A stretch of 6,591 nucleotides of DNA from Acidobacteriota bacterium (GTDB lineage: Bacteria; Acidobacteriota; Terriglobia; Terriglobales; Acidobacteriaceae): assembly GCA_021805955.1 (NCBI GenBank), contig JAJZDO010000354.1, positions 1 through 6,591 on the forward strand, written 5' to 3'. Below the pieces are notes generated by a model. That model was not told where the DNA came from. It made no database searches and saw nothing but the letters and a program-made list of their open reading frames with translations. Position numbers and translations under genes: made by a program. Shown here one piece after another: positions 1-6,072 of this stretch; within the stretch, counting starts at the first letter, position 1, and each line of letters starts with the position of its first letter.

Positions 1-55
1 CTGTCGAGTTGGGTAGACGCATCTTGAACAAGTACGCTCGATTAGTATTTTTGGC
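1..55 (+). other. Disrupted upstream coding region of the RND permease gene
   Basis: Codons 17-55, in frame with the large gene that follows, read THLEQVRSISIFG. They match the CzcA/CusA porter-domain stretch immediately before the GLSDVK motif, so the protein family continues upstream of the TTG at 56. The frame is closed by TAG at 14-16. Bases 1-15 in the adjacent frame read LSSWV, which could align with the family's 'ALSG-P' stretch just before LEQVRS, so a single-base insertion near 13-16 would explain the break. A nonsense mutation or a sequencing or assembly error near a contig end would explain it equally well. About 80 further N-terminal residues, including TM1, would lie left of the window. 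Confidence 0.55.
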
Positions 56-2869
56 TTGAGCGATGTGAAGCTCTATTTCAGTTTCGACAGCGACTACTTC
101 CATGATCGTGAGGAAGTGCTGTATCACCTGCAGACATTGACGCTACCCAACAATCTGCAACCGGAACTCTCTCCTACCTCGCCGATTGGAGAAATCTACC
201 GCTATATCCTCACCGGTCCCGGCTATTCGCTGAATGAACTAAAAGCGACGCAGGACTGGCTGGTCACTCGGGAAATCAAACAGGTCCCCGGCATCATCGA
301 TGTAACTACGTTTGGCGGAACTACGCGGCAATACCAGGTGGTTGTTGATCCAAACAGTTTGCTGGCGCACAACGTGACGCTCACGCAGGTAGTGAATGCC
401 ATCCAGAACAGTAATGCCAATGTGGGTGGAGATTATCTGGCCCTGGGGGCACAAAACGTGAACGTGCGTTCAGTTGGGCTGCTGCAGACCGTCGACGATA
501 TCGGGTCGATAGTGGTGGCTGAGCACAACAACGTTCCCGTGCTGGTACGCGATATCGCCGCGGTACGAAAGGGCTTTCAACCGCCCATGGGTCGCGTGGG
601 GCACAACAATGGCAGCAACGTTGTCGAGGGGATTGTATTGCTGCAGAAGGGCGAGCAATCTTTGCCGGCATTGCGAGCGCTGAAGCAGAAAGTCTTCCAT
701 CTAAACCACGGCAACCTGCTGCCGCCTGGGATGCAAATCAAACCGTATTACGATCGCACCAAGTTGATCCACATCACGACAGACACGGTCGAGCATATTA
801 TTTTGACGGGGTTGATTCTGGTCACGCTGGTACTCGTGGTCACGATCGGAGATTTCCGAACCACGCTGCTGACAACCCTAACCATCCCGTTCTCGGTGCT
901 CTTTGCCGTGACGCTGATGGTTTTGACGAACCACTCAGCAAATCTAATATCGATTGGCGCCATCGATTTTGGAATTCTGGTCCATGCCGCGATCATTGTG
1001 CTGGAAAATATCTATCGCAAATTGACCAACCGGCTGGAAGGCGAATCGACGGCTGATCTGATCGTCGAAGGCATTAAACAAGGCGCAACGCCCGTTATAT
1101 TTTCGACAACGATCATTCTTACGTCGTTTCTCCCACTCTTTACGATGGAAGGCGTGCCGGGCAAGATTTTCGCCCCGATGTCGATGACCTACGGCTTTGC
1201 GCTGATTGGAGCCTTGATTTATGCCGTCATCTTTGCGCCGGTACTTGGGTTTATCACAGCTTCGAAGGAAACTACGACAGGGAAGGAGACCTGGCTGATC
1301 CGGCAGGTGCTCCGCGTATACGAGCCCTGGCTCAAGTTCTCGCTGAAGTTCTCCCGTGTGGTACTGATCGGCGCTGTGATGCTGATGCTGGTGACGATCT
1401 TCGTCTTCCGTTTTGTAGGCGGAGAATTTATGCCGGCGCTGGAGGAGGGCAACCTCTGGATTCGCGCCACGTTGCCGCAAGATATTTCTCTTCCGCAGGC
1501 GGTTGCCATTGCAGACTCCATGCGCGCCACGCTGGATAAATTTCCGGAGGTCACCCAGACGGTTTCGCAAGTGGGTCGACCCGATGACGGCACCGACGTG
1601 ACAACCTTTAACAATGTGGAGGTCTTTACAGATCTGAAACCGCAAAGCGAGTGGCCCGCATACCTGCATGGCAGCAAAGACAAATTGATTGAGGAAATGC
1701 AGTCCAAGCTGGCGAAATATCCCGGGGTGGTACTGGGGTTCTCCCAGAATATTCAGGACAACGTGGAAGAGGCGATGTCTGGCGTCAAGGGCGAAAACTC
1801 GCTGAAACTGTTCGGGGATAATTTCGATACTTTATCGATGCTGTCGGAACAGATCCTGAAGGTCATGAAGTCTGTGCCTGGCGTGCAGGACGCGGGCATC
1901 TTCAAGGTCGGAGGGCAACCAAATCTTCTTATCCAGATCGATCGCGCCAAAGCCGCGCGCTACGGTCTGGCAGCGCTGGACATTAATAATGCGATTCAGG
2001 CTGCGGTGGGTGGCGCGCCTATCACGCAAATGATTCTCGGGGATCGGCGCTTCGACTTGGTCGTTCGTTATCCGCTTGCGGATCGCGACAATCCGGATGT
2101 CATCCGGAAAATCCTGTTACCCGCACCGGATGGCGACTTGGTTCCATTGGGAGAGGTCGCTGACGTCAGCATTCGTGACGGCGCTTTTGCGATTTATCGA
2201 GAGGGAGGACGAAGGTATGTCCCCATCAAATTCAGTGTTCGGGGCCGCGATCTCCAGAGCACGATCCAGGACTTGCAGGCCCGGCTGCAGGAACAAGTGA
2301 AATTGCCGCCGGGGTACGAGTACGCCTGGGCGGGAGAATTTGAAAGCCTGCAGGCTGAGTTGCATCGACTGGCGTTTATCGTTCCCGTCAGCCTGATCAT
2401 TATTCTCGGACTCTTGTATGTTCTATTTCTTTCCGTCCGCGATGCGCTCATTGTCATGGCTGTAATTCCGTTCGGCATGATAGGCGGCATTTTCTCGCTG
2501 CTGATCACGCATACACCATTCAGTATTTCGGCAGCGGTAGGGTTTACCTCAGTGCTTGGACTCAATACTCTGGGCACCGTTGTGTTTTTACGCGGTGTGC
2601 GACACATGCAATATGAACTAGGCGAGGAGAGAGGCCTGCTGCACGGCTGCCTGGTGGAAATGCGGCCGGTCGTGATGGCCTGCATGGCGGCTGGCCTGGG
2701 ACTTTTGCCGGCAGCTCTCTCCAACGGCATTGGAGCGCAGGCACAGCAACCGCTGGCTAGGGTTGTGGTCGGCGGTATGGTCACCACGTTGTTTGCGGTG
2801 CTGTTTATTACGCCATTGCTGGCGCGCCGCCTGCCTGAGGAGTCCAGGAAAGATGTGACGGAATACTGA
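56..2869 (+). CDS. Heavy-metal-type (CzcA/CusA family) RND efflux permease, 5'-incomplete
   Basis: Inner-membrane proton/substrate antiporter of the HME-RND family, which in known systems works as a trimer with a periplasmic adaptor and an outer-membrane channel. The 937 visible residues start within the first porter subdomain (GLSDVK, then FGGTTRQYQV and NANVGG near 87-125). TM2-TM7 lie at roughly 250-455, the second periplasmic porter/docking block at about 460-770 (GEFMPALEEGNLWIRATLP near its start), and TM8-TM12 at about 772-915 (IGAQAQQPLARVVVGG before TM12). Full family members are about 1,030-1,060 residues, so about 100, including TM1, are missing. TTG at 56 is only the first possible start after an upstream stop. 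It has no ribosome-binding site and falls inside a conserved motif, so it is unlikely to be the true start. TM4 reads AIDFGILVHAAIIVLEN: D304 and E317 are kept, but H310 stands where CzcA has an Asp. The substrate cannot be read from sequence; metals are the family default. If the upstream TAG is real, this is a pseudogene. Confidence 0.88.
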   Translation: MSDVKLYFSFDSDYFHDREEVLYHLQTLTLPNNLQPELSPTSPIGEIYRYILTGPGYSLNELKATQDWLVTREIKQVPGIIDVTTFGGTTRQYQVVVDPNSLLAHNVTLTQVVNAIQNSNANVGGDYLALGAQNVNVRSVGLLQTVDDIGSIVVAEHNNVPVLVRDIAAVRKGFQPPMGRVGHNNGSNVVEGIVLLQKGEQSLPALRALKQKVFHLNHGNLLPPGMQIKPYYDRTKLIHITTDTVEHIILTGLILVTLVLVVTIGDFRTTLLTTLTIPFSVLFAVTLMVLTNHSANLISIGAIDFGILVHAAIIVLENIYRKLTNRLEGESTADLIVEGIKQGATPVIFSTTIILTSFLPLFTMEGVPGKIFAPMSMTYGFALIGALIYAVIFAPVLGFITASKETTTGKETWLIRQVLRVYEPWLKFSLKFSRVVLIGAVMLMLVTIFVFRFVGGEFMPALEEGNLWIRATLPQDISLPQAVAIADSMRATLDKFPEVTQTVSQVGRPDDGTDVTTFNNVEVFTDLKPQSEWPAYLHGSKDKLIEEMQSKLAKYPGVVLGFSQNIQDNVEEAMSGVKGENSLKLFGDNFDTLSMLSEQILKVMKSVPGVQDAGIFKVGGQPNLLIQIDRAKAARYGLAALDINNAIQAAVGGAPITQMILGDRRFDLVVRYPLADRDNPDVIRKILLPAPDGDLVPLGEVADVSIRDGAFAIYREGGRRYVPIKFSVRGRDLQSTIQDLQARLQEQVKLPPGYEYAWAGEFESLQAELHRLAFIVPVSLIIILGLLYVLFLSVRDALIVMAVIPFGMIGGIFSLLITHTPFSISAAVGFTSVLGLNTLGTVVFLRGVRHMQYELGEERGLLHGCLVEMRPVVMACMAAGLGLLPAALSNGIGAQAQQPLARVVVGGMVTTLFAVLFITPLLARRLPEESRKDVTEY

Positions 2870-2917
2870 GGACGTTGAAGTAAGACTGGCGCAGATGGGG
2901 ACGTGCGTCGCCGCTTC

Positions 2918-2935
2918 CGTCTCAACAACGAGACG
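2918..2935 (+). other. Short inverted repeat in the RND-MFS spacer
   Basis: CGTCTC and GAGACG form a perfect 6-bp stem around a 6-base loop (AACAAC), 49 bases after the RND stop codon. No T-tract follows, so it is not a classical intrinsic terminator. It could be a weak terminator, an mRNA processing site or chance. The rest of the 80-base spacer shows no convincing promoter, which leaves co-transcription of the RND and MFS genes possible. Confidence 0.25.
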
Positions 2936-2949
2936 AATGAACAGCAACC

Positions 2950-4317
2950 GTGCTTATACTTGGAAAGCCTGACCTTCAAGTGGCGAGACGACACGTGACT
3001 TTATCCAATTCCCCACTCGCCGTATCCGGCCCGACACAGCGTGCACTGAATTTGAAACGAATCTATCGCCGCATCGCAATCAGGTTGATTCCTTTTCTGA
3101 TGCTGCTCTACCTCATCACGTTTTTGAATCGCGTGAATGTGAGCTTCGCTGCTCTGACGATGAACAGCGACCTCGGTCTCAGCAATACTTTGTTCGGTAT
3201 TGGGGCCGGGATTTTCTTCGTGGGGTATGTTCCATTCGAGGTGCCCAGCAACTTTATGCTGGCAAAGGTCGGCGCTCGGTTGTGGCTGACGGTGCTGCTG
3301 GTTTTGATGGGATTAGTCTCGGCGGGATTTGCGTTCGTTCACACCAGCACTTCCTACATGCTGATGCGGTTTCTGTTGGGCGCGGCGGAGTCCGGATTTT
3401 TCCCTGGAGTGGTGCTCTATCTCACCTTCTGGTTGCCCGCTTCGGTGCGCGGTGGGCTGATGTCTCTGTTCATAGTGTCGATTCCACTCTCCACGGTAGT
3501 GGGCGCGCCCTTGTCCATGGCCATCCTGAAGATGAACGGCATTGCCGGACTGAGAGGCTGGCAGTGGCTGTTCGTTCTGGAAGGCGGACTCGCCGTCGTG
3601 GTTGGATTGATGATTCCGAAGATTCTTGCGGACTCACCAAGAGAAGCGAGTTGGTTGTCGCCGCAGGAATCCACATGGCTGGTCTCTGCCATCGCGGCTG
3701 AATCGCGACCCAGCACTACGCACGCTTCCTGGCTCCATCTATTTCGCAGCCGCACCGTGCTGGGCTTTGCGCTGGGCTACTTCATCCTGATGATTGGCCT
3801 GTATGGGCTGGGCTTCTGGATTCCGCGAATTCTCACTTCACAAGGGCTTCCGGTGGCGCAGACGGGATGGATGACAGCTCTCCCCTATGTAATAGCGACG
3901 GTGGGGATGGTGCTGTGGTCGCGCCATTCGGATCGTTCGGGCGAGCGGACCTGGCATGTAGTGCTCGCTTTTCTGGCAGCTGCTCTGGGCATGTACATCG
4001 CCTCAGTCACGCACATGGTTGCAATTAGCGTGGCAGGGTTTTCGATTGCAGCGTTAGGAATATGCTCCGCCATGCCGCTGTTCTGGGCTGCGGCGACCGA
4101 ACACCTTGGAGAAAATGGCGTCGCCGGAATCGCCCTCATCAACGCCATTGGCTGTCTAGGCGGATTCTTCGGTCCATTCTGGATGGGATGGCTGGTGGAC
4201 CGCACGCACTTCTTTTCTGCCGGCCTGCTGGCAGCGGCGATCACGCTGGCTCTGGGCGCGGCGTTGATGTATGGACTAAGCCGACCGACTCCGTCGGCCA
4301 GCGCTGTGCAAGCATAG
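2950..4317 (+). CDS. MFS transporter, anion:cation symporter (ACS) family
   Basis: Twelve-helix inner-membrane carrier of the major facilitator superfamily, ACS branch (tartrate, phthalate, galactonate and related organic anions taken up with H+ or Na+). ACS hallmarks are in order: RLIPFLMLLYLITFLNRVNV at TM1 (residues ~45-64), the run MRFLLGAAESGFFPGVVLYL at TM4, then WLPASVRGG, RGWQWLFVLEG before TM6, and DSPREASWLSPQE in the central loop. The C-terminal half keeps the usual GFWIPRIL, AAATEHLGENG and GFFGPFWMGWLVD segments. The 455-residue length fits the family (about 420-460). The start is uncertain: GTG at 2950 is used here, but GTG at 2980 or 2995 is possible, and 2995 gives 440 residues with a more typical short N-terminal tail. 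None has a good Shine-Dalgarno sequence. The usual Asp of the D-R-x-N motif after TM1 is Asn (N60). No neighbouring catabolic gene points to a substrate. Confidence 0.9.
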   Translation: MLILGKPDLQVARRHVTLSNSPLAVSGPTQRALNLKRIYRRIAIRLIPFLMLLYLITFLNRVNVSFAALTMNSDLGLSNTLFGIGAGIFFVGYVPFEVPSNFMLAKVGARLWLTVLLVLMGLVSAGFAFVHTSTSYMLMRFLLGAAESGFFPGVVLYLTFWLPASVRGGLMSLFIVSIPLSTVVGAPLSMAILKMNGIAGLRGWQWLFVLEGGLAVVVGLMIPKILADSPREASWLSPQESTWLVSAIAAESRPSTTHASWLHLFRSRTVLGFALGYFILMIGLYGLGFWIPRILTSQGLPVAQTGWMTALPYVIATVGMVLWSRHSDRSGERTWHVVLAFLAAALGMYIASVTHMVAISVAGFSIAALGICSAMPLFWAAATEHLGENGVAGIALINAIGCLGGFFGPFWMGWLVDRTHFFSAGLLAAAITLALGAALMYGLSRPTPSASAVQA

Positions 4318-4391
4318 AGACGAAGCAATTACTTTGCAAGCGCGAGAGGTTGTGCGGGGATCCGGCACCCAAGGTTGGAGCGAAATTGAGA

Positions 4392-4410
4392 CCTGGGTCA
4401 GCCGCCCAGG
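4392..4410 (+). other. Hairpin upstream of the DUF4279 gene
   Basis: CCTGGG and CCCAGG form a perfect 6-bp GC-rich stem with a 7-base loop (TCAGCCG). It ends only 12 bases before the ATG at 4423 and next to the likely ribosome-binding site GGAG (4414-4417). It could be a weak terminator for the MFS gene, although there is no T-tract, or a structure that affects translation of the following gene. Confidence 0.3.
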
Positions 4411-4422
4411 AACGGAGTGAGC

Positions 4423-4890
4423 ATGATCACGTCTCGATTTACACCGGTGAACGATGAAGAACCGGCTTGCGGGAGAACGTGCGCGAAGCTGTTAATTTAT
4501 TCGTCCAAGCTAAAGCCCGGGGAAATTACGAAGAGTCTCGCGGGAACCGAACCGACATCTCAGGTTTTCGCGCGGGAACCGGAGGGAACATATCCGGGGC
4601 GAACCCACGGATGGTTTCTCTCATCTGAAGGCATCGTTAATTCGAGAGACCTGAGGACACATTTAGACTGGCTTCTGCGTGCGATTGTGCCGCTCAAGAA
4701 CCGCCTTTTAGAACTTCAAGCATTAGACGGAATCAAGATGTACGTTTATTGCCCCTGGTGGGCAAAGTTCGGAGGGGGTGGCCCTTCAATCTGGCCCGAG
4801 CAGATGACATCGCTTTCGGAGTTGAACTTGGAATGCACAATCGACTTCGCGGATTATAGTCATCAAGAAGTAAATACTGCCGAAGAGTAG
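4423..4890 (+). CDS. DUF4279-type small protein of unknown function
   Basis: A 155-residue soluble protein with no signal peptide or membrane segment. Its layout matches the DUF4279 family as I recall it: an early beta strand with Leu/Ile (AKLLIYSSKLKPGEITKSL, ~21-39), then EPT and a basic stretch (EPTSQVF), a central HGWFLSSEG tryptophan segment, a helix (LRTHLDWLLRAIVPLKNRLL), a strand (IKMYVYC) and a C-terminal helix-strand (MTSLSELNLECTIDFADY). The molecular function of the family is not established. I chose ATG at 4423 because GGAG lies 5 bases upstream; GTG at 4417, two codons earlier, is the alternative. The gene stands alone 105 bases after the MFS stop, with a hairpin in the spacer, so it may be translated from its own transcript or by read-through. 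It converges with the PDZ gene. Family assignment is from pattern memory, not a search. Confidence 0.75.
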   Translation: MITSRFTPVNDEEPACGRTCAKLLIYSSKLKPGEITKSLAGTEPTSQVFAREPEGTYPGRTHGWFLSSEGIVNSRDLRTHLDWLLRAIVPLKNRLLELQALDGIKMYVYCPWWAKFGGGGPSIWPEQMTSLSELNLECTIDFADYSHQEVNTAEE

Positions 4891-4919
4891 TTTGTTGTGG
4901 TGCGCGCGTCGCGGGTGCT

Positions 4920-4946
4920 CCATTCAAGCTTCTGTCGCTTGAGTGG
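4920..4946. terminator. Hairpin between convergent genes, possible bidirectional terminator
   Basis: CCATTCAAGC pairs with GCTTGAGTGG over 10 bp (one T-G pair on the plus strand) around a 7-base loop (TTCTGTC). It sits in the 93-base gap between the stop of the DUF4279 gene (plus strand, 30 bases before it) and the stop of the PDZ gene (minus strand, 38 bases from it). Placement and stem length suit a shared terminator. Neither side has a run of T, so it does not meet the classical intrinsic pattern. Confidence 0.5.
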
Positions 4947-4983
4947 CGCTAGAAATCCGGCCCCGCACGCCAACGCCGATCGC

Positions 4984-5862
4984 TCAGGATTTGCTGGCGG
5001 CCAGGGTGAGGATCAATGTTTGCGGCTGGCGATCACGGAGAATCTTCAGTTTGATGGCCGCATTCTTGTTTTGCCGCAGCGCATGGTTCCATTTGCTGCG
5101 AGAGGTCATGGGCACATCGTCGGCCTTGCAGATCACATCGCCCGCCTGCACGCCGGCGCGGAGGCCGGGGCTGTTGGGATCGATGCTCTTGACCAGCAAC
5201 CCCGTCGAGTTTTTTAGGCCGAAATAACGTGCCAGTTGCGGATTCAAGACATCCAGCGTGATGCCGGTGTACGGAGGCGTGCCTGGAATGTAGCTCATCA
5301 GACCGCCGTTGGAGCTGAAGGTTTTTCCAATGTCGGAGGAGGCCACGCCGAAGAATCCGCTGGGTGCTGGAGGCTGGACTGGAGCTTTTGCAGTTGCTTG
5401 TGTACTGGGGTCGGGAACGGTGTAGTGGTTCGACCAGGCTTGCTTCTCCACGGTATCGCGGTCTGCCAGCACAACCGTAATCTCCATGGGTTTGCCGTCG
5501 CGAACAATATTCAATACGACAGATTGCCCAGGATTCATTTTGTGCAGCGTGTCGGTCAGGCCTTCGGCGCTTTCGGCCTTTTTCCCGGCGAACTTCACAA
5601 TCAAATCGTTTGCATGCAGCCCGGCTTTTCCCGCTGGCGCATCGTGGTCTACGGCGGCAATCTCTACGCCTTCGTTCGACGCCAGGTGAAGTTTTTCTCT
5701 TTGCTGTCGCGTCAGATTTTCGAAATCCACCCCAAGGTATCCGTCATGGCGATGAAAGCTGGTCATGCCGCGCAGCGGTTCCATGGGATGCGTGCCGGCG
5801 GCGGCTGGCAGAACCAGCAGCGCAAGGCAGACAATACTCCACGGTAACGTTCGCTGTTTCAT
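4984..5862 (-). CDS. Secreted protein with two PDZ domains
   Basis: A 292-residue exported protein. Residues 1-23 form a signal peptide: KQR, a hydrophobic core (IVCLALLVL), then PAAAG, with cleavage probably near 22-23. PDZ 1 is about 41-135: YLGVDFENL as ligand-binding strand, APAGKAGLHANDLIVKFAGK as the conserved turn-and-strand, GQSVVLNIVRDGKP near its end. A linker rich in Pro/Ala/Thr (about 137-168) leads to PDZ 2, about 200-288, with QLARYFGLKNSTGLLVKSID, SPGLRAGVQAGDVI and KLKILRDRQ. Such domains in HtrA/DegP-type proteins bind peptide C-termini, but the trypsin-like protease domain is absent and I see no GNSGG serine motif, so this is a binding or scaffold protein rather than a peptidase. 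With a cleavable signal it should act in the periplasm. The ATG at 5862 gives a complete signal peptide, but upstream sequence (CTGAAATAAATCT) is a poor Shine-Dalgarno. It follows the HEAT gene in the same direction after 210 bases. Confidence 0.88.
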   Translation of the reverse strand: MKQRTLPWSIVCLALLVLPAAAGTHPMEPLRGMTSFHRHDGYLGVDFENLTRQQREKLHLASNEGVEIAAVDHDAPAGKAGLHANDLIVKFAGKKAESAEGLTDTLHKMNPGQSVVLNIVRDGKPMEITVVLADRDTVEKQAWSNHYTVPDPSTQATAKAPVQPPAPSGFFGVASSDIGKTFSSNGGLMSYIPGTPPYTGITLDVLNPQLARYFGLKNSTGLLVKSIDPNSPGLRAGVQAGDVICKADDVPMTSRSKWNHALRQNKNAAIKLKILRDRQPQTLILTLAASKS

Positions 5863-5997
5863 AGATTTATTTCAGTGTATCGAGGAGCATTGGGTCTTCT
5901 TTGCAATCCAATTCGCGACTCACCCCCGCGCCTTACTGCATCAAGGCGTTGCCTTCCAGCGAATCAATCACCCAGGGTCTTGCAAATGCAGGATCCC

Positions 5998-6015
5998 ACA
6001 GGACTCGCATCCTGT
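5998..6015. repeat. Inverted repeat in the HEAT-PDZ spacer
   Basis: ACAGGA and TCCTGT form a perfect 6-bp stem around a 6-base loop (CTCGCA), about 58 bases after the HEAT gene stop on the minus strand. No T-tract follows in either direction. It may be a weak terminator or an operator-like site; chance is not excluded. Confidence 0.25.
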
Positions 6016-6033
6016 CGAATTCGGTGAGGCGTT

Positions 6034-6057
6034 GGATCCACACCTGATCGGATCCAC
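6034..6057. repeat. Direct repeat GGATCCAC, two copies 16 bases apart
   Basis: GGATCCAC occurs at 6034-6041 and 6050-6057, immediately downstream of the HEAT gene stop on the minus strand. A third GGATCC lies at 5991-5996 and the palindrome CGAATTCG at 6016-6023. The spacing of 16 bases is short for two helical turns. The role is unknown; it may be local duplication or a binding site. Confidence 0.3.
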
Positions 6058-6072
6058 GTGAGCCTGACGCGG

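Larger units (their letters stand above)
5863..6072 (-). other. Spacer between HEAT and PDZ genes with protein-like short frames and repeats
   Basis: No standard gene is apparent. On the minus strand one frame reads, from about 6043, VWIQRLTEFDRMRVLWDP and then FARPWVIDSLEGNALMQ, ending at TAA (5935-5933). The same frame continues with VSRELDCKEDPMLLDTLK (GTG at 5923) and stops at TAA 5869-5867, four bases before the PDZ start codon. The frame looks more protein-like than a random one (Trp, acidic and aliphatic spacing), so a decayed small gene or a leader peptide is possible, but I recognise no family. The spacer also holds three GGATCC copies (5991, 6034, 6050) and a 6-bp hairpin (5998-6015). 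I found no convincing promoter or tRNA. Confidence 0.3.

Noticed and set aside
944..1669. Long minus-strand open frame (241 codons) inside the RND gene
   Set aside because: It lies wholly antisense to a strongly conserved permease, its translation is rich in Arg/His/Gln with no recognisable domain, and it has no promoter or ribosome-binding site.
2194..2994. Minus-strand open frame (266 codons) over the RND 3' end and spacer
   Set aside because: Translation is Ser/Arg/Pro-rich low-information sequence typical of an antisense shadow; the plus-strand gene explains the region.
5236..5847. Plus-strand open frame (203 codons) opposite the PDZ gene
   Set aside because: It is antisense to a protein with a signal peptide and two clear PDZ domains; its own translation shows no family features.
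5863..5912. Sigma-70 promoter for the PDZ gene (TTGCAA ... TACACT on the minus strand)
   Set aside because: The gap between the hexamers is about 21 bases, too long for a standard promoter, and the -10 match is poor.
5940..6060. Possible tRNA in the HEAT-PDZ spacer (GTCGAATTCGG resembles a T-loop, with a nearby hairpin)
   Set aside because: No acceptor stem, D-arm or 7-base anticodon loop can be assembled in register on either strand.
5765..6061. Plus-strand open frame crossing the HEAT-PDZ spacer
   Set aside because: It begins antisense to the PDZ gene's signal peptide and has no recognisable domain; the minus-strand frame in the spacer is more protein-like.
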